Both the position numbers and the translations under genes were made by a program. Shown here piece by piece: positions 24,006 to 32,316 of a DNA stretch of 44,801 bases. A model generated the notes under the pieces. The model ran no database searches, was not told the origin of the DNA, and worked only from the letters and a program-made list of their open reading frames with translations. Position 1 is the first letter of the stretch, and every line of letters begins with the position of its first letter. The stretch is from Azospirillum brasilense (GTDB lineage: Bacteria > Pseudomonadota > Alphaproteobacteria > Azospirillales > Azospirillaceae): NCBI RefSeq assembly GCF_003349955.1, contig NZ_QLKQ01000064.1:1-44801 (forward strand). The letters run 5' to 3'.

Positions 24006-25325
24006 TCACGACCCCTTGCCGCCGCACTTGCCGGTCTTCACGTTGAAGTTGCCGCAGGACATCGGGGCGCGCCAATCGGAGATCAGGTCCTTGCTGTCCG
24101 GCAGGAAGTCCGACCACTCGTCGCCGGCCACGAGGCCCGGCGTCTTGGAGACGGTCTCGAACTGGCCGTTCTCCTGCACCTCGCCGATCAGCACCGGCTT
24201 GGTGATGTGGTGGTTCGGCAGCATGGCCGAGTAGCCGCCGGTCAGGTTCGGCACGGCGACGCCGACGAGGCTGTCGATCACCGCATTGCTGTCGGTGGTG
24301 CCGGCCTTCTCGACCGCCTTCACCCACATGTTGAAGCCGATGTAGTGGGCTTCCATCGGGTCGTTGGTGACGCGCTTGTCGTTCTTGGTGAAGGCCTGCC
24401 ACTTCTTGATGAAGTCGCTGTTCTCCGGCGTGTCCACCGACATGAAGTAGTTCCAGGCGGCGAGATGCCCGACCAGCGGCTTGGTGTCGATGCCGGCCAG
24501 CTCCTCCTCACCCACGGAGAAGGCGACGACGGGGATGTCCTGCGCCTTGACGCCCTGGTTGCCCAGTTCCTTGTAGAAGGGGACGTTGGCGTCGCCGTTG
24601 ATGGTCGAGACGACGGCGGTCTTCTTGCCGGCCGAGCCGAACTTCTTGATGTCGGCGACGATGTTCTGCCAATCGGCGTGGCCGAACGGGGTGTAGTTGA
24701 TCATGATGTCCTCGGACTTCACGCCCTTGGACTTCAGGTAGGTTTCCAGGATCTTGTTGGTCGTGCGCGGGTAGACGTAGTCGGTGCCGGCCAGCACCCA
24801 GCGCTGCACGCCTTCCTTTTCCGCCAGATAGTCGACGGCGGGGATGGCCTGCTGGTTCGGGGCGGCGCCGGTGTAGAAAACGTTGCGCGAGGACTCCTCG
24901 CCCTCATACTGCACCGGGTAGAACAGGACGCTGTTCAGCTCCTCGAACACCGGCAGGACGGACTTGCGGCTGACCGAGGTCCAGCAGCCGAACACCGCGG
25001 CCACCTTGTCCTTGCTGACCAGCTCGCGGGCCTTCTCGGCGAACAGGGGCCAGTTGGAGGCGGGATCGACGACGACCGGCTCCAGCTTCTTGCCGAGAAC
25101 GCCGCCCTTCTTGTTCTGCTCTTCGATGAGCATCAGCATGACGTCCTTCAGCGTGGTCTCGCTGATCGCCATGGTGCCCGACAGGGAATGGAGGATGCCA
25201 ACCTTGATGGTGTCCTGGGCCGACGCCGGGGCGGCGAAGCCCACGGCGAACGTGACGGCAAGACCCGCGGCCGCCGCAAGGGTGCGACCGGTCTTGAAGC
25301 CCGACTGGAACCCCGTCTTCAACAT
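24006..25325 (-). CDS. urtA: Urea ABC transporter substrate-binding protein UrtA
   Basis: 439 residues; the start at 25325 has GGGGGG about 7 nt upstream. A Sec signal peptide (about 1-36, ending PASAQ) precedes a type I binding protein of the UrtA/AmiC group: KVGILHSLSGTMAISETTL, EEQNKKGGVLGKKLEPVVVD, FGCWTSVSRKSVLPVFEE, LFYPVQYEGEESSRNVFYTG, YIGFNMWVKAVEKAG. These UrtA-typical segments distinguish it from LivJ. It binds urea in the periplasm and is normally the most abundant component. The rest of the transporter follows in order (urtB, C, D, E). In other bacteria the operon is nitrogen-regulated. Confidence 0.95.
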   Translation of the reverse strand: MLKTGFQSGFKTGRTLAAAAGLAVTFAVGFAAPASAQDTIKVGILHSLSGTMAISETTLKDVMLMLIEEQNKKGGVLGKKLEPVVVDPASNWPLFAEKARELVSKDKVAAVFGCWTSVSRKSVLPVFEELNSVLFYPVQYEGEESSRNVFYTGAAPNQQAIPAVDYLAEKEGVQRWVLAGTDYVYPRTTNKILETYLKSKGVKSEDIMINYTPFGHADWQNIVADIKKFGSAGKKTAVVSTINGDANVPFYKELGNQGVKAQDIPVVAFSVGEEELAGIDTKPLVGHLAAWNYFMSVDTPENSDFIKKWQAFTKNDKRVTNDPMEAHYIGFNMWVKAVEKAGTTDSNAVIDSLVGVAVPNLTGGYSAMLPNHHITKPVLIGEVQENGQFETVSKTPGLVAGDEWSDFLPDSKDLISDWRAPMSCGNFNVKTGKCGGKGS

Positions 25326-25434
25326 TGTGAATACCCCCCGTTCTTTGGTCTGGCGCCCGCCTCAGGCGCCCGGGGGTGTCCTTCGCAAATGTGATGCCAC
25401 GACGCGCCGCAGAAGGGCCGGATCAGGGAATCCG

Positions 25435-25451
25435 CAGCGATTTGCAGCCCA
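25435..25451 (-). promoter_or_regulatory. urtA: Weak sigma-54-like promoter candidate upstream of urtA
   Basis: On the minus strand, TGGGCTGCAAATCGCTG has GG and GC dinucleotides at the exact -24/-12 spacing (10 nt between them), but departs from the consensus TGGCACGN4TTGCW at four positions. It would leave a leader of about 110 nt. Nitrogen control of urt operons makes this plausible; the match alone is weak. The remaining 25326-25538 gap holds a GGCGCC-rich stretch and an AT-rich segment. Confidence 0.25.
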
Positions 25452-25538
25452 GTATTCGCTTACGAATTATGCATGCCAGCCTTTTTATGATCGAATTTTA
25501 TTCACTTCTGGCGAAATGGCTGATTTTTAGGCAACCAT

Positions 25539-26402
25539 TCACACCGAAGACCGATGCCGTTCGACACAGACCTCCAGCACCTCATCCAAAGGTCGTGCCC
25601 ACCAGCGGCGCGAGAATATTTCAACCTCCGAATAGCCTTGGAATCCAACGGCTTCCACCCAACCACGGATCATTGGTATATCAATCATTCCGTCGCCCAT
25701 CATGCCCCGGTCCTCCAGCAGGTCGGCGGTCGGCACCAGCCAATCGCACACATGGAAGGCACACAGGCGATTTCGGCCCGCACGGCGGATCTGCGACTCC
25801 AATTCCGGATCCCACCAGACATGGTAGACGTCCAACGCCACGCCCAGCGCGCCGGTTCCCTGCGGGTCCAGCCGGTCGCAAAGGTCGAGCGCTTGGCCCA
25901 TCGTGTTCACGCAGGCGCGGTCGGCGGCATACATCGGGTGCAGCGGCTCAATGGCGAGCGGCATCCCGGCGCCGCGGGCGTGCTCCAGCAGTTCGGCGAT
26001 GCCGTCCTCCACCTGGGCGCGGGCCAGGGCGATGTCCTTGGACGGCGGAGAGCCGGGGCGGGAGAATTGCGGCAGCCCGCCGACCACCAGCACGAGGCAG
26101 GGGGCGCCCAGCGCCACAGCCTCGTCCACCGCGCGGCGGTTGTCGTCGCGCACCTCGGCCCGGCGGTCGGGGTCGGCGGGGAACATGCCGCCGCGGCAGT
26201 AGCCGGACAGCTCCAGCCCCAGCTCCTTCACCGCCCGGACGGCGCGGTCCAGCCCCACCGCCGCCACCTGATCCCGCCAGGGGGAGACGGCCCGGATGCC
26301 CTGGCGGGCGCAGGCGTCGAAGATCTGCAGCAGGTCGCCCTGCTTGCGCACCGTGGCCGTGTTGATGGACAGCCAGCGATGATCGCCGGAGAAGTCACGC
26401 AT
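25539..26402 (-). CDS. Sugar phosphate isomerase/epimerase (AP-endonuclease-2-type TIM barrel)
   Basis: 287 residues from ATG 26402, with GGGAG 10 nt upstream. Matches the xylose-isomerase-like TIM-barrel superfamily; likely metal ligands are Glu in LAIEPLHPMY, Asp/His in VALDVYHVWWDPE, His in CAFHVCDW and Glu in GYSEVEIFSRRWW. These proteins isomerise or epimerise sugars, keto-sugars or inosose, in the cytoplasm. Last gene of the seven-gene operon that begins at 33189; the exact substrate is not readable. A family B repeat separates it from the DUF993 gene. Confidence 0.82.
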   Translation of the reverse strand: MRDFSGDHRWLSINTATVRKQGDLLQIFDACARQGIRAVSPWRDQVAAVGLDRAVRAVKELGLELSGYCRGGMFPADPDRRAEVRDDNRRAVDEAVALGAPCLVLVVGGLPQFSRPGSPPSKDIALARAQVEDGIAELLEHARGAGMPLAIEPLHPMYAADRACVNTMGQALDLCDRLDPQGTGALGVALDVYHVWWDPELESQIRRAGRNRLCAFHVCDWLVPTADLLEDRGMMGDGMIDIPMIRGWVEAVGFQGYSEVEIFSRRWWARPLDEVLEVCVERHRSSV

Positions 26403-26428
26403 GATCTGGAATCTCCCATCATTCTCGT

Positions 26429-26551
26429 CCCCTCTCCCCCTAGGGAAGAGGGTCAGGGTGAGGGGGCCCCGCGATGCCTGAGCGTACGGTCCCCCGAGAA
26501 CCCCCTCCCCCGGCGCCTTTGGCGCCACCCTCTCCCCAGAGGGGAGAGGGG
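26429..26551. repeat. Palindromic intergenic repeat, family B copy 2
   Basis: About 123 nt beginning CCCCTCTCCCCCTAGGG-AAGAGGGTCAGG and ending CACCCTCTCCCCAGAGGGG, with the internal palindrome GGCGCCTTTGGCGCC. The ends match the copy at 20176-20305, the middle does not. It fills the 155-nt gap between the DUF993 and isomerase genes. Confidence 0.8.
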
Positions 26552-26557
26552 CTGACG

Positions 26558-27730
26558 TCACACCGCCTCGATGCCGCGGACGGCCAGGACGTCGGCCATG
26601 CGCCACACCGCCTCCTCCGGATCGCGCAGCAGCCCGGCCTTGTCGGCCAGCCGGAAGATCTCGGCCAGATGCAGGGTGGAGCGCGTGCCCTCCTGCCCGC
26701 CGATCATCGTGAAATGGTCCTGGTGGCCGTTCAGGTAGGCCATGAAGACCACCCCGGTCTTGTAGAAGCGGGTCGGCGCCTTGAAGATGTGGCGGGACAG
26801 CGGGACGGTCGGCTCCAGGATCGCGTGGAAGCGCCCCTCCTCGCCCGCCGCCAGTTCGGCCAAGGCCGCCGCCGCTGCCGGGGCGATGGCGTCGAAGATG
26901 CCCAGCAGAGCGTCGGAATGGCCTTCCGCGTCGCCGGCGATGAGCTCCGCGTAGTTGAAGTCGTCGCCAGTGTACATGCGCACGCCGGGGGCCAGACGGC
27001 GGCGCATGACGATCTCCTTGTCCTTGTCGAGCAGGGAAATCTTCACCCCGTCGACCTTGGCCGCGAAGTCGTTGATGATGCCGACCGCGGTGTCGAGCGC
27101 CACCGGGAAGTCGTTGGTCCCCCAGTAACCGGCCAGCGCCGGGTCGAACATGTCACCCAGCCAATGGATGATCACCGGCTGGCGCACCTGGGACAGGATG
27201 CGGCTGTAGACGCGGACATAGTCGTCCGGCCCCTTCGCCACGCGGGCCAGCGCGCGCGACGCCATCAGGATCACCCGCCCGCCGAGGTCCTCGACCGCGG
27301 CGACCTGCGTCTCGTAGGCACGGATCACGTCGTCGAGGGACCGCGCGTCCTCCGGCGCCAGATGGTCGGTGCCCGCCCCGCAGGCGATCAACGCGTTGCC
27401 GCGCGCCTTCGCCGCGGTCAGGGAGCGCCGGATCAGCTCCAGCGAGGCGTTCCAGTCCAGCCCCATGCCGCGCTGCGCGGTGTCCATCGCCTCGGCCACG
27501 CCGAAGCCGAGGTCCCACAGATGCTCTCGGAAGGCGATGGTGCGGTCCCAGTCGATGGCCGGGGTCAGCCACGGGTCGTTGTCGGCCAGCGGGTCGGCCA
27601 CCATGTGGGCGGCGGCGTAGGCCACGCGGTTCAGGGGCCGGTCGGTGCGGGCGGGGAAACCCCGCGCCGGGGCGACCTCGTAGCTTTCCAGCGACCGGTC
27701 GGCGCGCGGCAGCTTGATGGTCAGTGCCAT
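26558..27730 (-). CDS. DUF993 protein, dihydrodipicolinate synthase-like aldolase
   Basis: 390 residues from ATG 27730, with GGAGG 9 nt upstream (a TTG at 27736 is an alternative). The DUF993 family is predicted to be a DapA-like TIM barrel. Visible landmarks are LTPAIDWDRTIAFREHLWDLG (near 57-77, in part), VIIHWLGDMFDPALAGYW, and VDGVKISLLDKDKE, where the Lys of GVKIS sits where class I aldolases carry the Schiff-base lysine. The usual partners of this family are a Gfo/Idh dehydrogenase and a sugar isomerase, both adjacent here. It probably cleaves or dehydrates a keto-acid intermediate in the pathway (inference). Confidence 0.82.
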   Translation of the reverse strand: MALTIKLPRADRSLESYEVAPARGFPARTDRPLNRVAYAAAHMVADPLADNDPWLTPAIDWDRTIAFREHLWDLGFGVAEAMDTAQRGMGLDWNASLELIRRSLTAAKARGNALIACGAGTDHLAPEDARSLDDVIRAYETQVAAVEDLGGRVILMASRALARVAKGPDDYVRVYSRILSQVRQPVIIHWLGDMFDPALAGYWGTNDFPVALDTAVGIINDFAAKVDGVKISLLDKDKEIVMRRRLAPGVRMYTGDDFNYAELIAGDAEGHSDALLGIFDAIAPAAAAALAELAAGEEGRFHAILEPTVPLSRHIFKAPTRFYKTGVVFMAYLNGHQDHFTMIGGQEGTRSTLHLAEIFRLADKAGLLRDPEEAVWRMADVLAVRGIEAV

Positions 27731-27746
27731 GAACAAGGCCCTCCGG

Positions 27747-28898
27747 TCAGGCGGTCAGCGAGGGAACGTCGACCCAGCGGCGTTCCTTCCAGCTCTTCAG
27801 CGCGGCCTCGACGAGCTGAACGCCCTTGGCGCCCTCGATCAGGCCGTGGTCGAAGGGGGCGTCCTCGACGACGTGGCGGATGAAGGACTCCCACTGCGTC
27901 TTGAAGCCGTTGTCGGTCGGATGGTTGTCGGGCACCGGCTGCCACGTCGCGTAGAAGTCCATGGTCTGCTTCTGGTCCGGGTTCCACACCGGGCGCGGCG
28001 TGCCCTGGCGCGGCTGGATCACGCAATCGCTCAAGCCCGCGACGGCCGAGCCGTGGGTGCCGTCCACCTGGAAGGTCACCAGATCGTCGCGATACACCCG
28101 CGTCGCCCAGGAGGAGTTGATGTGGGCGATGACGCCGCCCTCCAGCTCGAAGGTGGCGTAGGCCGCGTCGTCGGCAGTGGCCTGATAGCGCTTGCCGTGC
28201 TCGTCCCAGCGTTCCGGGATGTGGATGGCGCCCAGGCAGGAGACGCTCTTCACCTGCCCGAACAGGTTGTCGAGCACGTAGCGCCAATGGCAGACCATGT
28301 CGAGGATGATGCCGCCGCCGTCCTCCTCACGGTAGTTCCAGGAGGGACGCTGCGCCGGCTGCCAGTCGCCCTCGAACACCCAATAGCCGAACTCGCCGCG
28401 CACCGAGAGAATCTTCCCGAAAAAGCCGCTGTCGCGCAGCATCTTCAGCTTCTGCAGGCCGGGCAGGAACAGCTTGTCCTGCACGGTGCCGTTCTTCACC
28501 CCGGCCTCCTCGGCCAGCCGGACGACGCGCAGCGCCTCCTCCAGGTTGGTGGCGATGGGCTTCTCGCAATAGACGTGCTTGCCGGCGCGGATCGCCGCCT
28601 GAAGCAGCGTCGGGCGCATCTGGGTGGTGCCGGCGTCGAAGAAGATCGTGTCGTCGGGGTTCGCCAGGGCCGCGTCCAGATTGTCGGCCCAGCGCTCCAC
28701 GCCGTGGCGCTGGGCCAGCTCGCGGATCTTCTCGGCGTTGCGCCCGACCAGGATGGGGTCCGGCATGACGCGGGACCCGTCGGACAGCGTGACGCCGCCT
28801 TGCGCCCGGATGGCGAGGATCGACCGGATCAGGTGCTGGTTCATGCCCATGCGGCCGGTCACGCCATGCATGATGATACCAAGGCGCTTCGTGCTCAT
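27747..28898 (-). CDS. Gfo/Idh/MocA family oxidoreductase
   Basis: 383 residues. An N-terminal Rossmann fold (RLGIIMHGVTGRMGMNQHL, near 5-23), then the family motif CEKPIATN near residue 113, and an alpha/beta C-terminal domain with GGIILDMVCHWRYVLDNLFG containing the usual catalytic Asp/His pair region. It is expected to oxidise a sugar, polyol or sugar acid with NAD(P) in the cytoplasm. It lies 20 nt downstream of the enolase-like gene and 16 nt upstream of the DUF993 gene, in a tightly packed operon. Confidence 0.88.
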   Translation of the reverse strand: MSTKRLGIIMHGVTGRMGMNQHLIRSILAIRAQGGVTLSDGSRVMPDPILVGRNAEKIRELAQRHGVERWADNLDAALANPDDTIFFDAGTTQMRPTLLQAAIRAGKHVYCEKPIATNLEEALRVVRLAEEAGVKNGTVQDKLFLPGLQKLKMLRDSGFFGKILSVRGEFGYWVFEGDWQPAQRPSWNYREEDGGGIILDMVCHWRYVLDNLFGQVKSVSCLGAIHIPERWDEHGKRYQATADDAAYATFELEGGVIAHINSSWATRVYRDDLVTFQVDGTHGSAVAGLSDCVIQPRQGTPRPVWNPDQKQTMDFYATWQPVPDNHPTDNGFKTQWESFIRHVVEDAPFDHGLIEGAKGVQLVEAALKSWKERRWVDVPSLTA

Positions 28899-28918
28899 GT
28901 CGATGACTCCCTAGGGGA

Positions 28919-30385
28919 TTATTCGTTCTGCAGAGGGGACAGGCGGTCCCATCGGGGCTGCGCCGCGCTGGCGAAGCCGGGGACGGCCAGGGTTTCGGTC
29001 GGCAGGCTGCCGCCCGCCGTGGCGAGGCGGACGATGCCGTCCCGCCGGGTGTAGAAGCCGGGATGCGCGTCGAGGAAGGCGTCGGCCTCCGGCGCTCCGT
29101 CGAAGCCGTTTCCGTACTGGTGGCCGTTGCGCTCCGCGTCGGCGATGCCGAGCAGCGCGACCAGGGCCGTGTCCTGTTGCACCGCCAGCCCGGCCTGACA
29201 GGTCAGGTCCTCCGCCGCGACGAAGTGCGGCGCGCCCCAGGCGGCGCAGCGCGCCCGGTTGAGAATGGCCTTGTAGAGACCCTTGCAGGACTTGGACGAC
29301 ACGCCGCGGTAGCCGGCGGCGCGGGCGCGCGGGAAGGCGTCGTAGCCGTCGTCGGACTCGTCGATGATGAAGGGGATGCGTTCCGCCACGGCGCCCAGCG
29401 GCGCCTCCAGCGCGCGCTCCCGAGCCAACGGCTGCTCGATGTAGTGCAGGCGCCCGCGGAACCCGGCCAGCGCCGGCTCGCGCTCCAGCCCGTCCAGGAA
29501 GGCGGCGAGGGCCGCGGCGTCCACGTACTGCTCGTTGCCGTCCAGCGTGGTCCGGTAGTCGCCCGCCGCCGCGTCCAGCACGCCGGCGATCGCCGCCAGG
29601 CGCGCCAGGTCGGCGGACGGATCGCCGCCCAGCTTGATCTTGAAGCGGCCCAGCCGCTCCCGCGCCAGCAGGGCGCGCAGGCTCTCCGGCTCGTCGAGCA
29701 GCCCGACCGTGTGGCGCAGCGCCACGGAGGCCCGCGGCTCCAGCCCGGCGAGGAAGCGGTCCAGGTCGAAGCCCGCCAGATCCGGCGTCAGCCGCGCGTC
29801 GATGCCGGCGCGGTTCGCCCGCATGCCGGTGAAGACATCCATGTTCAGAACCCGCAGCAGCCCGTCCAGCACCGCCTTGTCGATCAGCGCCGGCCCGTAG
29901 GCGGCGGTCAGGTCGGGCAGCCCGGCGGCCCGGCAGGCCACCCGCTGCGTCTCGTAGGCCGCCGCGTGGTGCCCGAAGGCGGTGTCGGCGCGGTCCGTCC
30001 GGTAGGCGTCGCGGGCGAGGCGCAGGGAGCGGCGCAGGCCGTCCACCGTCTCGTCCGGGCTGCGGTCCGGGCGTTTGTCGAACCACTTCGGCATCATCAT
30101 CTCGGCGGTGCCGCCCCACGCCTCGCCGACGCCGTCCACATGGACCAGGGCGCGGACGAAGGCCTGGGGGGCCGCCTCCACCGTCACGCTGCCGAAGCGG
30201 AAGGGCTTCACGAAGCGGACGGGGCGTTCATAGAGGTCGATGGCGCGGATGGCGAGGAGGGGTGCGGGGCCCCCACCCTTCCCGCTTCGCGGGCCCCTTC
30301 CCTCCCCCGCTTCGCGGGAGAGGGTGTCAATCCCCTCCCTCGCCGAAGGCGGGGGAGGGTTAGGGAGGGGGCAAGACTCGTCCAT
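28919..30385 (-). CDS. Enolase-superfamily enzyme with repeat-derived N-terminus
   Basis: 488 residues from ATG 30385 (GGGGGAG 7 nt upstream). Conserved sequence begins only near residue 42 (LLAIRAIDLYERPVRF); residues 5-39 are encoded by a family A palindromic repeat, and no ATG, GTG or TTG occurs in frame between 30385 and the conserved part. The barrel carries the muconate-lactonising-type residues: the KxK motif at 249/251 (RFKIKLGG), metal ligands Asp282 (TTLDGNEQY), Glu317 (YIEQPLA) and Asp342/Glu343 (IIDESDDG), and a second base at Lys365 or Lys368 (GVSSKSCKG). Likely an acid-sugar dehydratase, racemase or lactone isomerase. Fourth gene of the operon, 14 nt after the ATPase gene. Confidence 0.85.
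   Translation of the reverse strand: MDESCPLPNPPPPSAREGIDTLSREAGEGRGPRSGKGGGPAPLLAIRAIDLYERPVRFVKPFRFGSVTVEAAPQAFVRALVHVDGVGEAWGGTAEMMMPKWFDKRPDRSPDETVDGLRRSLRLARDAYRTDRADTAFGHHAAAYETQRVACRAAGLPDLTAAYGPALIDKAVLDGLLRVLNMDVFTGMRANRAGIDARLTPDLAGFDLDRFLAGLEPRASVALRHTVGLLDEPESLRALLARERLGRFKIKLGGDPSADLARLAAIAGVLDAAAGDYRTTLDGNEQYVDAAALAAFLDGLEREPALAGFRGRLHYIEQPLARERALEAPLGAVAERIPFIIDESDDGYDAFPRARAAGYRGVSSKSCKGLYKAILNRARCAAWGAPHFVAAEDLTCQAGLAVQQDTALVALLGIADAERNGHQYGNGFDGAPEADAFLDAHPGFYTRRDGIVRLATAGGSLPTETLAVPGFASAAQPRWDRLSPLQNE
30269..30374. repeat. Palindromic repeat, family A copy 3, inside a reading frame
   Basis: GCCCCCACCCTTCCCGCTTC at the left end and GGGTTAGGGAGGGGGC at the right end match copies 1 and 2. 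Unlike those, it lies between the start codon (30385) and the conserved domain of the enolase-like gene, and is open in that frame. Confidence 0.85.
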
Positions 30386-30399
30386 CTCCTCACTCCCCC

Positions 30400-31224
30400 T
30401 CAATCCAGATGCCCTTGGGCGTTGAAATGCGCCCGGATGCGCTGGGTCAGCTCGATGAAGACCGGGTGCCCCATGACATCCAGCGAGCGCGGGCGGGGCA
30501 GCGGCACCTCGTAGGTCGCGGCGATGGCGCCGGGACGCTCCGACATCACCATCACCCGGTCGGCCAGGAACACCGCCTCGGGGATCGAGTGGGTGATCAG
30601 CAGCACCGTCTTGCCCGTCTCGTGCTGGATGCGCTGCAGCTCGACGTTCATCTTCTCCCGCGTCATGGCGTCGAGCGCGCCGAACGGCTCGTCCATCAGC
30701 AGGATCTTCGGGTCGTGGACCAGCGCCCGGCACAACGAAGCGCGCTGCTGCATGCCGCCGGACAGCTGCCAGGGGTACTTGTTCTCGAACCCCTCCAGCC
30801 CGGTCATGCGGATCAGCGCGCGGGCGCGCTCCAGATACTTGTCGCGCGGCAGGCCGCGGACCTCCACCGGCATCATGATGTTGCGCAGCACCGTCCGCCA
30901 GGCGAGCAGCACCGGGCTCTGGAACACGATGCCCACATCGTCGTGCGGCTCGGTCACCGTGGTGCCTTCGATGGTGATGGCGCCCTCGCTGACCGGCAGC
31001 AGGCCGGCGACCAGCTTCAGCAGCGTGGACTTGCCGCAGCCGGACGGGCCGACCACCACCAGGAACTCGCCGTCCCGCACGTCGAAGGTGATCGGGCGCA
31101 GGGACGGCACCTCCCCGTCGCGGCTGCGGTAGGTCTTGGTCACGCCGTCGATCTGGATCAGGGTCTTTTGCGACAGGCGGGCCGTTTCGGCCGATCCGAC
31201 GACTTTCAACTGGGGCTGAGCCAT
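30400..31224 (-). CDS. ABC transporter ATP-binding protein (SsuB/TauB/ThiZ type)
   Basis: 274 residues from ATG 31224 (GGAGAGCAGG upstream). Walker A GPSGCGKST at 59-67, Q-loop VFQSPVLLAWRTV, signature LSGGMQQRASLCRAL, Walker B ILLMDEPFGALD, switch His in LLITHSIPEA. The LLAWRTVLRNI segment is typical of nitrate/taurine/sulfonate/pyrimidine importers. Energises the permease encoded two genes upstream. Confidence 0.92.
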   Translation of the reverse strand: MAQPQLKVVGSAETARLSQKTLIQIDGVTKTYRSRDGEVPSLRPITFDVRDGEFLVVVGPSGCGKSTLLKLVAGLLPVSEGAITIEGTTVTEPHDDVGIVFQSPVLLAWRTVLRNIMMPVEVRGLPRDKYLERARALIRMTGLEGFENKYPWQLSGGMQQRASLCRALVHDPKILLMDEPFGALDAMTREKMNVELQRIQHETGKTVLLITHSIPEAVFLADRVMVMSERPGAIAATYEVPLPRPRSLDVMGHPVFIELTQRIRAHFNAQGHLD

Positions 31225-31250
31225 GTCCCTGCTCTCCTGTCCGTCCGGCC

Positions 31251-32249
31251 TCACTGGCCCGCCGCGGCGGGATCGGGGAGGAAGTCGCGGGTGTAGAAGG
31301 CCTTCGGGTTCTTCTTCGCCGCGGCGTCCAGACCGCCGTACTCGACCAGCAGGTCCACGGTCTCGGCCATGTTGGCGTCGGTGACGCGGAAGGGCCGCTG
31401 CCCCTTGGTCTCCGCCGTGCGGTAGAGCGGCGTGGTCAGCTCGAAGCCTTCCAGCAGGGTGGCTTCCTGGCCGCCCTTGGGGTTGGCCTTGAGGATGGCG
31501 GCCACGGCCTCCTTCGGGTTCTTCTCCGCCCCTTCGACCGCCTTGGTCGTCGCGGCCATGAAGCGCTTCACGAGGTCCGGCTTGTCCTTCAGCGTGTCGG
31601 TGTGGGCGATGATGCCGGAGGAGACCATGTTGACGCCGTAGTCGGCGAAGCGGATCGGCGTCACCGACTTGCCGGTGGCGTCCTTGATCTTCATGCTCTG
31701 GTCCATGACGTAGCCCAGCAGCAGGTCCGCCTGCCCGTTGATGACAGCGTTCAGCTTGGTCTGGGCGTCGCCGGACACGACGCGGAAATCGCTGTCCTTC
31801 AGGCCGGTCTTCTTCAGGAACAGCGGCCAGATCTGGGACATGCTGTCCCCCGGCGTCATGGCGACGGTCTTGCCCTTGATGTCCTCGGGCTTGCGGATGT
31901 TCTTGTCGGTGAAGCCCATGGCCGACATCGGGCTGGTCTGGAGCAGCACGCCGGGCGAGGTGACCGGGGCGCCCTTCACCGCCGCCTTCATCATGGTCGG
32001 CACATCGACGTAACCGAAATCGACGGTCTTCGCGGCCACCGCCTGGGTCGTCACCGCCGAACCGCGGCCCTCCTGGATCTCCAGGTCGATGCCCTCGGCC
32101 TCGTACAGGCCCTTGTCCTTGCCGTAGTAGAAGGGGGCGTGCTCGCCATACACGTACCAGTTCAGCATCAGCACGACCTTGTCCGCGGCCTGGGCCGGCA
32201 GCGTCGTGGCCGTGAGGGCGCAGAGCGCCGCGAAGAGCGTCCGTTTCAT
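31251..32249 (-). CDS. NMT1/ThiY-like ABC transporter substrate-binding protein
   Basis: 332 residues from ATG 32249, with GGGAGGAG 5 nt upstream. Signal peptide about 1-22 (MKRTLFAALCALTATTLPAQA). The mature part is a type II binding protein of the NMT1/THI5-like group: VLMLNWYVYGEHAPFYYGKD, GIDLEIQEGRGSAVTTQAV, FGYVDVPTMMKAAVKGAPV, and GKTVAMTPGDSMSQIWP. This group binds hydroxymethylpyrimidine, pyrimidines, taurine, sulfonates or similar small molecules; NWY...HAPFYY is common in pyrimidine-precursor binders. The ligand is not certain. Confidence 0.88.
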   Translation of the reverse strand: MKRTLFAALCALTATTLPAQAADKVVLMLNWYVYGEHAPFYYGKDKGLYEAEGIDLEIQEGRGSAVTTQAVAAKTVDFGYVDVPTMMKAAVKGAPVTSPGVLLQTSPMSAMGFTDKNIRKPEDIKGKTVAMTPGDSMSQIWPLFLKKTGLKDSDFRVVSGDAQTKLNAVINGQADLLLGYVMDQSMKIKDATGKSVTPIRFADYGVNMVSSGIIAHTDTLKDKPDLVKRFMAATTKAVEGAEKNPKEAVAAILKANPKGGQEATLLEGFELTTPLYRTAETKGQRPFRVTDANMAETVDLLVEYGGLDAAAKKNPKAFYTRDFLPDPAAAGQ

Positions 32250-32316
32250 CTCGTCTCCTCCCAAAGATTGTCCGGCCGAAAAGTGCCCGGCGTCGCTTTT
32301 GGTTTTGTGGTCGGCG

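Noticed and set aside
28911..30119. Alternative minus-strand frame overlapping the enolase-like gene
   Set aside because: Arg/Pro/Gly-rich shadow of the true frame, which keeps all enolase-superfamily catalytic residues.
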